Positions 1 through 8,712 of a DNA stretch of 64,000 nt are shown here, in pieces. Each line of letters opens with the position of its first letter. Within the stretch, counting starts at the first letter, position 1. The DNA is taken from NCBI RefSeq assembly GCF_024584805.1, contig NZ_CP075715.1, positions 7,473,526-7,537,525 of the forward strand, in the 5' to 3' direction. The notes under the pieces were generated by a model. It was given only the letters and a program-made list of their open reading frames with translations. It was not told the origin of the DNA and did no database searches. The position numbers were made by a program, and so were the translations under genes. The stretch comes from Streptomyces sp. FIT100 (GTDB taxonomy: Bacteria; Actinomycetota; Actinomycetes; Streptomycetales; Streptomycetaceae).

Positions 1-983
1 ATGCCGATGCCGGAGTCGAAGCCGCCGCGGCTGACCAGCCGGTCGCGCAGCGCCTGGGCGAAGGAGAGCTCGTCGACGTAGAAGTTCCAGTCCACCCACG
101 CCGCCTGGCGCACCGTCTGGCCGTTCACCGTGTCGGTGACCTTGAAGTGCGGCTCCTTCAGCGCCGAGTAGTTGGCGGTGTTGACGATGAAACCGTGCAC
201 GTCGTCGACGGTGGAGCCCTCGCTCGTCGCGGCGAGCGCGAACTCGTCGACCGCCGGGTCGAAGTTGGTGTCCCAGCCCAGCCAGCCGTGGTGGCCCGCG
301 TCCACGTAGTTGTAGACGTTCCCGATCCCGCCCAGCTTGTGCAGGGCGTAGCCGACGCCCTTCTCGTAGACGCCGAGTTCCTTGACGTGGCGGCACGCGT
401 CGGTGGCGCCCGCCTGGCTGCCGGCGTTGGTGACCATGTTGGGCAGCGAGTCGGGCTCGATGAGGGCGACGATGCGCAGCGAGGCGTACTTCGGATCGGA
501 CAGGATCGACGCGATCGGGTCGATGTACCGGGTCTTGTACGCGTCCAGTTCCTCCGCCGCGAGCTCGCCGTTGGAGGCGAGGGCGGCGCAGTCGCGGCCC
601 GGCAGGTCGTAGATGACGACCTGGAACAGGCTCGCGCCCTGGGTCAGCGCCGTGTCGAGGTGGGCGCGCAGCCCCCGGCTCGTGGACGTGCCGGTGATCG
701 CGGCGATGCGGTCCATCCACACGAAGCTGGGCTCGTCGGCGATCGCGTCGCCGCCGGGCTCGGCCGCGGCCCGCGCCGACCAGTCGGGGTTCACGTAGGG
801 GGTGGCGCCCGCGTACGGATTGTCGACCCTGGCGGCCGCGGCGGGCGTTGCGGGCAGCGCGACGCTCAGCGCCGCGCCCAGCGCGAGCGCGGGCAGCAGC
901 GCCCCCACGCGGAGGCGGAGGCGGTTGCGCATGCGGGAGTTGCTGGGTCCGGGGCGCGACCGGGCGGTTCTCGTGGTGTTCAT
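1..983 (-). CDS. Secreted GH6 cellulase / cellobiohydrolase (3' end outside window)
   Basis: Hydrolyses beta-1,4-glucan outside the cell. Read on the minus strand from ATG at 983, preceded by a GAGAGGAG ribosome site; the C-terminus lies beyond the window. An Arg-rich n-region and hydrophobic stretch ending near AAA form a signal peptide of about 50 residues. Next comes the family-typical VDNPYAGATPYVNPDWSA, then YDLPGRDCAALASNGE and ALIEPDSLPN, which carry the conserved GH6 aspartates, and VHGFIVNTANYSAL. No carbohydrate-binding module precedes the catalytic domain, although one could follow it off the edge. A CebR operator lies about 100 bp upstream, so induction by cello-oligosaccharides is expected. 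The family call is firm; endo versus exo action is not decided. Confidence 0.93.
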   Translation of the reverse strand, partial: MNTTRTARSRPGPSNSRMRNRLRLRVGALLPALALGAALSVALPATPAAAARVDNPYAGATPYVNPDWSARAAAEPGGDAIADEPSFVWMDRIAAITGTSTSRGLRAHLDTALTQGASLFQVVIYDLPGRDCAALASNGELAAEELDAYKTRYIDPIASILSDPKYASLRIVALIEPDSLPNMVTNAGSQAGATDACRHVKELGVYEKGVGYALHKLGGIGNVYNYVDAGHHGWLGWDTNFDPAVDEFALAATSEGSTVDDVHGFIVNTANYSALKEPHFKVTDTVNGQTVRQAAWVDWNFYVDELSFAQALRDRLVSRGGFDSGIG

Positions 984-1086
984 CGCGGCTCTCGTGCTCC
1001 TCTCGGGTTGGCCCGTGCCGGGCGGGGCCCGTGCGGGCCCCGCGGCGATGGGGCGGGGGAGGTGCGACGTGCAAGCATCGAAGCGA

Positions 1087-1100
1087 TGGGAGCGCTCCCA
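1087..1100 (-). promoter_or_regulatory. CebR operator (cellulose-utilisation box)
   Basis: TGGGAGCGCTCCCA is a perfect 14-bp palindrome identical to the consensus bound by the LacI-family cellobiose repressor CebR in streptomycetes. It sits 104 bp upstream of the GH6 start and abuts the -10 region of the best promoter candidate, so bound repressor would block transcription. Confidence 0.92.
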
Positions 1101-1128
1101 CCGTCCTGCGGAGTGATGTACCTGTCAA
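1100..1128 (-). promoter_or_regulatory. Candidate promoter of the GH6 cellulase
   Basis: On the minus strand TTGACA (1123-1128) is followed after 17 bp by GACGGT (1100-1105). The -35 is perfect and the -10 weak. The CebR box overlaps the downstream edge of the -10, a normal repression geometry. Confidence 0.55.
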
Positions 1129-1183
1129 GACGCTCGTCGTAACGCCCCGGAAACTGCGCTGAGTTGAGGGAGTCAAGGAAACC

Positions 1184-1477
1184 GCGGCGGAGACTTCGTC
1201 GATCCGCCAACACGTGAAGTGGGGGTCGGGGGTGACCGCGCCCGCTCACCCGCGTCCGGCGACCGTGCCCGCACCAGCGCCCGGTGACCGCGCCCGGCGC
1301 CCGTGCCCTCACCCGTGCCCGTGCCCGTGCCCGCGCCCGACGCCCGGCGGTCGTGCCCGCGGCCGGTGACCGCACCGCGTCCCGCACCCGCGTCCGGCGG
1401 CCCGGTACGACCGAGGTGCCGGGCCGCCGAAGGCGTGGCCACCCCCGTCGCCCGGAGCCGCTGCACAGCGGGGCGGG
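1184..1477. other. Non-coding low-complexity spacer
   Basis: This part of the gap between the cellulase promoter and the lysA terminator is dominated by degenerate GCCCGT/GCCCGC runs (clearest around 1300-1350). Open frames on both strands give only Pro/Val/Arg/Ala-rich low-complexity translations. I see no gene here. Confidence 0.6.
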
Positions 1478-1522
1478 TGCGTCACCCCGGCGCCCGCCGC
1501 CGGCGGGCGCCGGGGTGACGCA
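1478..1522 (-). terminator. Strong hairpin terminator of lysA
   Basis: Two perfectly complementary 21-nt arms (1478-1498 and 1502-1522) are separated by a 3-nt loop, 26 bp beyond the lysA stop. There is no U-tract, as is common in high-GC actinomycetes. The structure is symmetric and may work in both directions. Confidence 0.85.
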
Positions 1523-1547
1523 TCGTCCGCCCGCGGCCCCCCACCGC

Positions 1548-2843
1548 TCAGCCGGCGGAGACGTCCCGGCGCAGCAGGTCCTCGAACGTCTCCCGGCGGA
1601 CCACCTCGCGGGCCTCCCCGTCGCGGCAGAAGACGACGGGCGGCCGCCGGGCACCGTTGTAGTTGTTCGAGAGCGAGTAGCAGTACGCGCCCGTCACCGG
1701 CACCGCGATGACGTCGTCCACCTGCGGAGAGCGCAGACGGACGCCGCGGATCAGGGTGTCGCCGGACTCGCAGTGACGGCCGACCAGGTCGTACTCCTCG
1801 CCGCCGCCGACCCGCGAGGCCACGGTGGCCTCGAACCGCTGGCCGTACAGCATCGGTTCGAGGTTGTCGCCCATCCCGCCGTCCACGGCCACGAGCGTGC
1901 GCGGGCCCTGCTTGACCGTGACGACCCGGTAGAGCGTCATGGCGGCCTCCGCCACGAGCGAGCGGCCGGGCTCGATGATCAGCCGGGCGTCCGCCGGCAG
2001 GTGCTTGCGGGCGGCGTCCGTCAGGGTGCGGACGTACTCCTCGACCGTGGGCGGCCGGTCGTCGTAGGTGTAGCGCACCCCGAGCCCGCCGCCGAGGTCG
2101 TAGACGGCGTGCTCGCCGAGCTCACCGATCGCGGCGACCGCCTCGACGGCCCTGCGGAACGGCTCGGTGTCGAGCAGTTGCGAGCCCACGTGGACGTGCA
2201 GTCCCTCCAGCCGCAGGCGGTCGCTGGCCCGCAGCCGTGCCGCGGCCCGCACCGCGTCGGGCACGGAGAGGCCGAACTTGGAGCCGCGCTGCCCGGTGAC
2301 CATCGCCTCGTGCGTGTCGGCGTCCACCTCCGGGATCACCCGGAGCAGCACCCGCTGCTCCCCGTCGCCCACCAGGCGTTCGAGGCGGTCGATGTCGTCG
2401 AAGTTGTCCACGACGATCGTCCCCGCGCCGGCGTCGACGGCCATGGCGAGTTCCTCGGTCGTCTTGGCGTTGCCGTGCACGACGAGACCGGCGGGATCGA
2501 CACCGGCGGCGAGCGCGGCGACCAGCTCCCCGCCCCCGGCCACGTCCACACCGAGGCCCTCCTCGACCAGGACGCGGACGACGGCGGTGCAGGGGAACGA
2601 CTTCGACGCGAACACTATTTGGCTGTTCGGCCAATGCTCCGCCATCGCCCGGACGTACTCCCGCGCGCGGCTGCGCAGCGCGTTCTCGTCGACCACGACC
2701 GCCGGGGTGCCGAAGCGTGCGGCAAGGTCGTCCACCTGGCATCCGCCGACGACGAGCGCACCGTCTTCGTCCAGGTGGGCGCCGTTCGGGAAGAGCCCGA
2801 CGAGGTCGGTCGCGGTGGCGACAGGCTGTTCGGTGACGGTCAT
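1548..2843 (-). CDS. lysA: Diaminopimelate decarboxylase (LysA-type)
   Basis: PLP enzyme converting meso-diaminopimelate to L-lysine, 431 aa, cytosolic. The start ATG at 2843 has a GAGGGAGA ribosome site; an open frame continues upstream but only as antisense of the divergent gene. Landmarks are FASKSF (PLP lysine), HVGSQ, the glycine loop GGGLG, EPGR and HCESGD (cysteine from the partner subunit), then GAYCYS near the C-terminus. The length is slightly shorter than the usual Streptomyces LysA of about 460 aa and the gene is not next to argS/thrA. It may therefore be a second copy or a related amino-acid decarboxylase. It is divergent from a PucR regulator, with a permease beyond that gene. 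Confidence 0.85.
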   Translation of the reverse strand: MTVTEQPVATATDLVGLFPNGAHLDEDGALVVGGCQVDDLAARFGTPAVVVDENALRSRAREYVRAMAEHWPNSQIVFASKSFPCTAVVRVLVEEGLGVDVAGGGELVAALAAGVDPAGLVVHGNAKTTEELAMAVDAGAGTIVVDNFDDIDRLERLVGDGEQRVLLRVIPEVDADTHEAMVTGQRGSKFGLSVPDAVRAAARLRASDRLRLEGLHVHVGSQLLDTEPFRRAVEAVAAIGELGEHAVYDLGGGLGVRYTYDDRPPTVEEYVRTLTDAARKHLPADARLIIEPGRSLVAEAAMTLYRVVTVKQGPRTLVAVDGGMGDNLEPMLYGQRFEATVASRVGGGEEYDLVGRHCESGDTLIRGVRLRSPQVDDVIAVPVTGAYCYSLSNNYNGARRPPVVFCRDGEAREVVRRETFEDLLRRDVSAG

Positions 2844-2946
2844 GGGTGGGGGTCTCCCTCTCGGTTCAGCTGAGCGTTCGCGGCTATCCTGGCAGTCTCC
2901 CACCGCACCCCGCCGTGGCCGATCGCCCCATGAAGAGAGGCGCCCG

Positions 2947-4629
2947 TTGTCCGCTCGCACAATGCCGGGCCAGTCCGCGCAGCCGCCTGCCGAGAGCACG
3001 TTGCGGGCCCTGGCCGACGCCACCGGCGCCGCCCCGGTGCGGGTGCTGACGGCCCCGGCAGGGCTGGACGTGCCGGTGAGCGGGACCGTGATCCACGATC
3101 CGCAGGAGCCGCTGCCGCCGTCGGCCGGTGCCGTCCTGCTGCTCGTCGGCGCCGGCATCGATGACGACCGGGCGCTCGATGTGCTGCGCCGGGCCGCGGA
3201 ACAGGGCTTCGCGGCGGTCGTGGTGAAGCGGCGCGGCCACGACCCCGCGCGGTTCGTCGCCGAGGCACGGGCCGCGGGCATCGCCGTGCTCACGGCGGAC
3301 GACGCGCTGCCGTGGCGGGACGTCGACGCGGGGGTGAGCTGTGTGCTCGCCGCGTACGGCAACGGGATGACGACCGGTTCGGCACCGGCCGGCGGCGAGG
3401 AGCTGTTCGCACTGGCCGACGCCGTTGCGGCGGTCGTCGGCGGCTCCGTGGCCATCGAGGACCTGGACCGGAACGTGGTCGCCTACTCCAAGGACCCGGG
3501 CCTGCGCATCGACGCCGTGCGGGAGCAGGGGATCCTCCACCGCCGTGTGCCCGACATCCCCGAGCAGCTCCGCCAGTACCGCCAGGTGCTCGCGGCCTCC
3601 GGCGTCGTGCGGTTCCCCGTCATGGGCGAGGAACTGGCGCGCGCGGCCGTCGCGATCCGCGCCGGGGCGCTGCCGCTCGGCACGCTCTGGGCCATCGAAC
3701 CGGACGGGGGCCTGTCCGCCGAGGCGCAGAAATCCCTGCTGGACGCCGCCCGGTTCGCCGCCCCCCACCTGCTGCGCGCGCTGAACCTGCCCGAGGCGGA
3801 GCGCCGGATGCGCCGCGACACCCTGCGCGCGGTGCTCCACCGCTCGGGCCCGCCCGCGGACGAGGCGGCGGACCTGCTGGGGCTGCGCCCCGGGGTCGAG
3901 TTCAGCCTCGCGGCGTTCACGCTTCCCGGCGGCCGGCACTCGGCCCCTGACACGGTGTCAGCCACCGCCGACTCGGCGCTCCTCACCCATCTGGAATCGG
4001 TCCTGACACGGCACTGCGCCGCGCACCGGACGGCGGCGACGGTGGCGGCCGCGGCGAACGCCGCCTACGTGCTGCTGCCCGCCACGGGGCAGGCGGCGGG
4101 GTGCCGCTTCGCGGAGGTCGCCCTCGCCGCCGTCCGGCGGGCCGTGGGTGAGGGCGTACGGGCCGCTGTCACCCGGCCGTACGCCGACCTCGGCAGGTCG
4201 GCCACCATGCGCCGCGAGGCCGACGGAATCCTGCGTGCCACGGCCCAGGACGGGCCCGGGCTGCCGCCGGCGACGACCGCCGATGTACGGCACCTGATCC
4301 TGCTGGACCGGCTCGGCGACGAACTGGAGCGGGACCCGTGGCTGCGTCTGAGCGAGATCGACGAACTGCTGGGCCACGACCGCGACCAGGGCACCGACTA
4401 CGCCACGACGGCCGTCGCCTGGATCGACGCCGTCGGCGACATCGCGTCCGCCGCAGCACGGCTGAAGGTGCATCCCAACACCTTGCGCCACCGGCTGCGG
4501 CGGATACGCGAGTTGTTCCGTGTCGACCTCGACGACCCGGACGTACGGCTCGCCGTCTGGCTCGAACTCAGGCGTGCGGCGGCGTCGGCTCCGACTCCCC
4601 GGCACGCGGCCGGACCACCTCGCCCCTAG
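2947..4629 (+). CDS. PucR-family transcriptional regulator
   Basis: DNA-binding regulator of the PucR/CdaR type, 560 aa. I place the start at TTG 2947 because GAGAGG lies six bases upstream; ATG 2962 is the alternative. The N-terminal region resembles the PucR purine-catabolism domain, the middle is a GGDEF-like/CdaR sensor region, and the C-terminus has the HTH_30 signature (HPNTLRHRLRRIREL). It is divergent from lysA with a 103-bp gap, and its 3' end overlaps the convergent permease gene by 62 bp. It plausibly controls lysA and/or the permease in response to an amino-acid or nitrogen signal. The effector is unknown. Confidence 0.85.
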   Translation: MSARTMPGQSAQPPAESTLRALADATGAAPVRVLTAPAGLDVPVSGTVIHDPQEPLPPSAGAVLLLVGAGIDDDRALDVLRRAAEQGFAAVVVKRRGHDPARFVAEARAAGIAVLTADDALPWRDVDAGVSCVLAAYGNGMTTGSAPAGGEELFALADAVAAVVGGSVAIEDLDRNVVAYSKDPGLRIDAVREQGILHRRVPDIPEQLRQYRQVLAASGVVRFPVMGEELARAAVAIRAGALPLGTLWAIEPDGGLSAEAQKSLLDAARFAAPHLLRALNLPEAERRMRRDTLRAVLHRSGPPADEAADLLGLRPGVEFSLAAFTLPGGRHSAPDTVSATADSALLTHLESVLTRHCAAHRTAATVAAAANAAYVLLPATGQAAGCRFAEVALAAVRRAVGEGVRAAVTRPYADLGRSATMRREADGILRATAQDGPGLPPATTADVRHLILLDRLGDELERDPWLRLSEIDELLGHDRDQGTDYATTAVAWIDAVGDIASAAARLKVHPNTLRHRLRRIRELFRVDLDDPDVRLAVWLELRRAAASAPTPRHAAGPPRP

Positions 4630-6133
4630 CCGCGGCGTCGCCGCCCGCCGGGCCGCCGTCATCGGCCGGGCCGTAGTCACCCGCCGGGCCGTTGTCACCC
4701 GCCGGCGCGCCCTCGTGCCGCAGCCGCGAGTGGCGGCGTCCGAACCCGAGGTACAGGGCCGCCGCCAGGAGGAGCCAGACACCGAACAGCGTCCAGGTGA
4801 TCCCCGGCAGCAGATACGCCAGGTACAGGCAGGACCCCGCGGCGAGCACGGGCACCACCGGGTAGAAGGGCACCTTGAACGAACGCGGCGCGTCGGGTGC
4901 GATGCGGCGCAGGACGACGACGGCGGCGGCGACCGCCACGAACGCGATCAGCGTGCCCAGGCTGGTCAGGTCGGCGAGGTGCTGCAAGGGCACGAACGCC
5001 GCAAGCAGACCCACACCCACGCCCACGATCCAGGTGTTGTGGGTCGGGGTGTGCCGCTTGCGGTCGACGCGGCGGAAGACCTCCGGCACGAGGCCGTCGC
5101 GGGCCATCGAGAACAGGATGCGGGTCTGTCCGAAGAGGGTGACCAGGACGACGCTGAAGATCGAGACGACCGCTCCGGCGGACAGCACCAGGGCCGGCCA
5201 GCCCGTGCCCGTGACGTTCCGCAGGATCTCCGCGAGGACCGCCTCGCCCGCGTCGGCCTGCTCGCCGAACTCGCCGGCCGGCTGCGCACCCACACCGGCG
5301 ACCGCGACCGCGACGTACAGCGTCGTGACCACGAGCAGCGTCAGCAGGATCGCCAGCGGAATGGTGCGCCGGGGGTTGCGCACTTCCTCACCGGCCGTGG
5401 AGACGGCGTCGAAGCCGACGTAGGAGAAGAAGACGCCCGAGGCGGCGACGGTCACACCGGCGACGCCGTGCGGGGCGAAGTCGGAGAAGTGGTCCGAGTT
5501 GAAGGCGGTGATCGCCACGGCGACGAAGAAGACCAGCACGCCGATCTTGATGCACACCATCACCGTGTTCACCACGGCCGACTCCCGGGTCCCGCGCGCC
5601 AGGAGCAGGGAGCAGAGGAGCACGACCACGAGGGCGGGGACGTTGAACCAGCCGCCGGCTCCCGGGGGTTGGCTGATGATGTCCGGCAGGGTGAAGCCGA
5701 ACAGGGTGTCGGAGACCTCGTTCAGGTACTGGCCCCAGCTGACGGCCACCGTGGAGACGGCGACGCCGTACTCGAGGATCAGACACCAGGCGACGAGGTA
5801 GGCGGCGCCCTCACCGAGCGAGGCGTACGCGTAGGAGTAGGTGCTGCCCGCGACGGGGACCGCGCCCGCGAGCTCCACGTAGCACAGTGCCGCGAGGCCG
5901 GCCACGGCGGCGGCGATCGCGAACGAGAAGATCACGCTCGGACCGGCCTTGGGCACCGTGGTGCCGAGCACGAAGAAGATGCCGGTGCCGACGACCGAGC
6001 TGATGCCGAGCAGTGTGAGCTGCCACAACCCCATGGTGCGCCGTAGCGGAGGGCCTGAGTAGTCGCCTTCGGCCTCGGCGATCATTCGGTCGATTGGCTT
6101 GCGCCGCCGCAACTCGTCGGCCATCGAGCTCAT
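4568..6133 (-). CDS. APC-superfamily amino-acid permease
   Basis: Integral membrane amino-acid transporter of the cationic-amino-acid/YfnA type, 521 aa. The start ATG at 6133 lies behind a near-perfect AAGGAGGA site. The family N-terminal helix has ISSVVGTGIFFVLGT (substrate-binding GTG loop), followed by about 12 hydrophobic segments, with GFDAVSTAGEEVRNPRR before the central transmembrane region. The last about 50 residues are hydrophilic and Gly/Asp/Pro-rich; they are encoded where the gene overlaps the convergent PucR gene. Substrate is not determined. Proximity to lysA suggests basic amino acids, but this is only inference. Confidence 0.88.
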   Translation of the reverse strand: MSSMADELRRRKPIDRMIAEAEGDYSGPPLRRTMGLWQLTLLGISSVVGTGIFFVLGTTVPKAGPSVIFSFAIAAAVAGLAALCYVELAGAVPVAGSTYSYAYASLGEGAAYLVAWCLILEYGVAVSTVAVSWGQYLNEVSDTLFGFTLPDIISQPPGAGGWFNVPALVVVLLCSLLLARGTRESAVVNTVMVCIKIGVLVFFVAVAITAFNSDHFSDFAPHGVAGVTVAASGVFFSYVGFDAVSTAGEEVRNPRRTIPLAILLTLLVVTTLYVAVAVAGVGAQPAGEFGEQADAGEAVLAEILRNVTGTGWPALVLSAGAVVSIFSVVLVTLFGQTRILFSMARDGLVPEVFRRVDRKRHTPTHNTWIVGVGVGLLAAFVPLQHLADLTSLGTLIAFVAVAAAVVVLRRIAPDAPRSFKVPFYPVVPVLAAGSCLYLAYLLPGITWTLFGVWLLLAAALYLGFGRRHSRLRHEGAPAGDNGPAGDYGPADDGGPAGGDAAARGEVVRPRAGESEPTPPHA

Positions 6134-6344
6134 GGCTCCTCCTTCGGATCTTGCATCGCCGCTGTTTCGCGGTCCTGTGGATCCTGAGGCCGGCCTCTCG
6201 CCCGAACAACGGTGGAGTCGTGCGTCCGCCCGCCGCAACGTTGTCCGATCCGACAAAGACAGGGGGCGTCAAGCGCAGCGGGAAGTACGCCACGCTCGAC
6301 GGCTTCCGCATCACAGGATGATCGAAGGGTGAAAATGGACCACT

Positions 6345-6377
6345 GTCCGGTGACTGCGGCCCACGCGGTCACCGGAC
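6345..6377. promoter_or_regulatory. Inverted repeat upstream of the GH29 fucosidase
   Basis: Perfect 10-bp arms GTCCGGTGAC (6345-6354) and GTCACCGGAC (6368-6377) enclose 13 bp and end 12-21 bp before the possible starts. It could be an operator for the neighbouring AraC regulator or another factor, or an mRNA hairpin limiting translation. Confidence 0.5.
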
Positions 6378-6398
6378 GGGCCGCATAGCGTGACCTCC

Positions 6399-7670
6399 AT
6401 GCCCATGCAGCCATGGTTCTCCGACGCCAAGCTCGGAATCTTCCTCCACTACGGCATCTACGCGGTGGACGGGGTCCCCGAGTCCTGGGCCTTCTACGGG
6501 GGCCGGGTCCCCCACGACCAGTACATGAAGCAGCTCGACGGCTTCACCGCGTCGCAGTACGATCCCGGGGCGTGGGCGGACCTGTTCGCCCGCGCCGGGG
6601 CGAAGTACGCGGTGCTGACCGCCCGTCACCACGACGGTGTGGCGCTGTGGGACACGGCGCACGGCGACCTGAACGTCGTGCGCCGCACCCCCGCGGGCCG
6701 CGACCTCGTCGCCCCCTACGCCGAGGCCCTGCGCGCGCGGGGCCTCAAGGTCGGTCTGTACTACTCCCACTCGGACTGGAACCACCCCGACTACGCGAGC
6801 GTCGTCCACCCCGAGCCGCCCAACGAGGACGTGCGCACCAACCGCTTCGTCGCACCGAAGGACGGCGTCGAGGACCCCGACGCCTGGGCCCGCTACCTCG
6901 CCTACCGCAACGGCCAGGTCGGCGAGCTCGTCGACCGCTTCCGCCCGGACCTGCTGTGGTTCGACGGCGAGTGGGAGCGCAGCGAGGAGCAGTGGGGGAT
7001 GCGGGAGCTCTCCGAGCAGATCCTCGCGGGCAACCCGGAGACCGTCCTCAACGCGCGCATGCTCAGCTACGGCGACTACGCCACGCCCGAGCAGGGCGTG
7101 CCGCTGACGCCCCCGGACGGGCCGTGGGAGCTGTGCCTGACGGTCAACGACTCCTGGGGCTACCAGGGCCACGACCACAACCACAAGTCGGTGCGCCAGC
7201 TGGTGCGTTACTTCACCGAGACGATCGCCATGGGCGGCAACCTGCTGCTCGACGTCGGCCCCCGGGAGGACGGCACGATCACGGCCGAGCAGACCGAGCG
7301 CCTCGAGGGACTCGGGTCATGGATCTCCCGGCACTCCGACGCCGTGTACGGCACGGTCGCCGGACTGCCGGCCGGTCACCACTACGGTCCGAGCACCCTG
7401 GCCGCCGACCGCCGCACGGTGTACCTGATCTGCTTCGACACCCCGCGCGAGTCGCTCTCCCTGCGCGGACTGCGCAACAAGGTCGAGCGCGTGAGCGTCG
7501 TCGGCACGGGCACGGAACTGGCCCACCGGGTCATCGGCGGGCTCGGGGCCGTCCCGGGCGTGGTGTGGATCGACGCGCCCGAGGCCGGGGACGTCGACGA
7601 GTACGCCACGGTCCTCGCGGTCGAGCTCGACGGCGAGCTCGACCTCTACCGGGGGACCGGCCGGGACTGA
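6399..7670 (+). CDS. Alpha-L-fucosidase, GH29 (cytosolic)
   Basis: Removes terminal alpha-L-fucose, 423 aa with no signal peptide. The N-terminal landmark WFSDAKLGIFLHYG is typical of GH29, ARHHDG is the substrate-binding pair, and LLWFDGEWE carries the predicted nucleophile aspartate. GNLLLDVGPREDG is the conserved end of the barrel, followed by a short beta-sandwich. The start is unclear: GTG 6390 would add three residues, ATG 6399 is used here, and neither has a good ribosome site. It is convergent with an AraC regulator. Being intracellular, it must act on imported fucosylated oligosaccharides or glycosides, consistent with the ABC importers further right. Confidence 0.9.
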   Translation: MPMQPWFSDAKLGIFLHYGIYAVDGVPESWAFYGGRVPHDQYMKQLDGFTASQYDPGAWADLFARAGAKYAVLTARHHDGVALWDTAHGDLNVVRRTPAGRDLVAPYAEALRARGLKVGLYYSHSDWNHPDYASVVHPEPPNEDVRTNRFVAPKDGVEDPDAWARYLAYRNGQVGELVDRFRPDLLWFDGEWERSEEQWGMRELSEQILAGNPETVLNARMLSYGDYATPEQGVPLTPPDGPWELCLTVNDSWGYQGHDHNHKSVRQLVRYFTETIAMGGNLLLDVGPREDGTITAEQTERLEGLGSWISRHSDAVYGTVAGLPAGHHYGPSTLAADRRTVYLICFDTPRESLSLRGLRNKVERVSVVGTGTELAHRVIGGLGAVPGVVWIDAPEAGDVDEYATVLAVELDGELDLYRGTGRD

Positions 7671-7728
7671 CGCCCGCTGTCCGTCGACCCATCGGCCTGT
7701 CGGCCTGTCGTCCGTCGGCCCGTCGGGC

Positions 7729-8526
7729 TCAGACGCCGGCGCGGATCGCGCGCGGAGACGCGCCCAGTTCGCGCCGGCACGCCTTGTTGAACGCCTGGAG
7801 ATCCTCGACGCCGACGGCCGCCGCGATCGCCGGGATCGACAGCGTCGACTCGCGCAGCAGATGCCGGGCGCGCTCCATCCTGCGCCGGCGGATGTACGCC
7901 ACGACCGTGTCGCCCGTCTCGCCCCGGAACAGCCGGATGAGGTGGTTGTGCGACACCCCCGCCGCCCGCGCCACGTCCGGCACCGCCAGCCGCCCCGCGA
8001 GATGCGACTCGATGTACGCGACGGCGGCCGCGACCGAGGCGTGCGGCCGGGCGGCGTCCGCGCCGGGCTCGGCGAGCTCGGCCACCCGCCACAGCGCGCC
8101 CCACACCTCCGCGTCCGCCCGGCGCGGGCTGCGCGGCGCCGTGGCGATGGCCCCCAGCAGCAGCTGCGACAGCGCGGGCGTCAGCGAACCGGCGTCCTGC
8201 ATCACGGGAATCTCCCGCACCTCGCCCACCCCGGGCAGCCTGAAATGCGCGAACAGATGCTCGGACCGCCCTCGGTAGCGGTACCGCACGACCGCCCCGG
8301 GCGGCACGAGGCTCACATGCCCTGGCCGGATCGCGTGGTCGGCTCCGTCGACGGTGAGGTCGGCGGCGTACCGGTACAGGTGCAGCTGCCACAGCTCCGG
8401 CAGCCGGAACACCTCGAGCGAGGTCGTCGTGCCGTGCAGCCCCACCCCCAGCTGGGACAGCCGCGGCGGCTCGTCCAGGGGCGCCGCGGCCGTCCGGCCG
8501 GGCACGATCCAATGACTGTCGGTCAC
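7729..8526 (-). CDS. AraC-family transcriptional regulator
   Basis: 265-aa DNA-binding protein with an N-terminal cupin-like ligand domain (LYRYAADLTVDG, PGHVSLVPPGAVVRY) and a C-terminal pair of helix-turn-helix motifs (VARAAGVSHNHLIRLFR, then IPAIAAAVGVEDLQAFNK). GTG start at 8526; no clear ribosome site. It lies tail-to-tail with the GH29 gene and upstream of the sugar isomerase-like gene, so control of sugar metabolism is likely. The effector is unknown. Confidence 0.88.
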   Translation of the reverse strand: MTDSHWIVPGRTAAAPLDEPPRLSQLGVGLHGTTTSLEVFRLPELWQLHLYRYAADLTVDGADHAIRPGHVSLVPPGAVVRYRYRGRSEHLFAHFRLPGVGEVREIPVMQDAGSLTPALSQLLLGAIATAPRSPRRADAEVWGALWRVAELAEPGADAARPHASVAAAVAYIESHLAGRLAVPDVARAAGVSHNHLIRLFRGETGDTVVAYIRRRRMERARHLLRESTLSIPAIAAAVGVEDLQAFNKACRRELGASPRAIRAGV

Positions 8527-8712
8527 GTTGAAAATCTACCAGCGTCGAATGAACCGGGGCGCCCACCGAGATGGCCCGGTGGCTGCGCGACAGCGGCCAC
8601 GGCCGGGTGACAGCCACCCGGCGACCGCCGCGTCATGGACCGCGCCCGGGCCCGGGCCAGCGCCTGGGCCTGCCTGCACCTGGTCACCGGCGGACCGGTA
8701 CGTCCGAACCGG

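Noticed and set aside
1303-1518. Pro/Val-repeat open frame
   Set aside because: Translation of GCCCGT/GCCCGC low-complexity DNA that runs into the lysA terminator hairpin; no ribosome site.
3312-3950. Second reading frame inside the PucR gene
   Set aside because: Arg/Gly-rich shadow frame without domains; the PucR frame has a C-terminal HTH and consistent codon bias.
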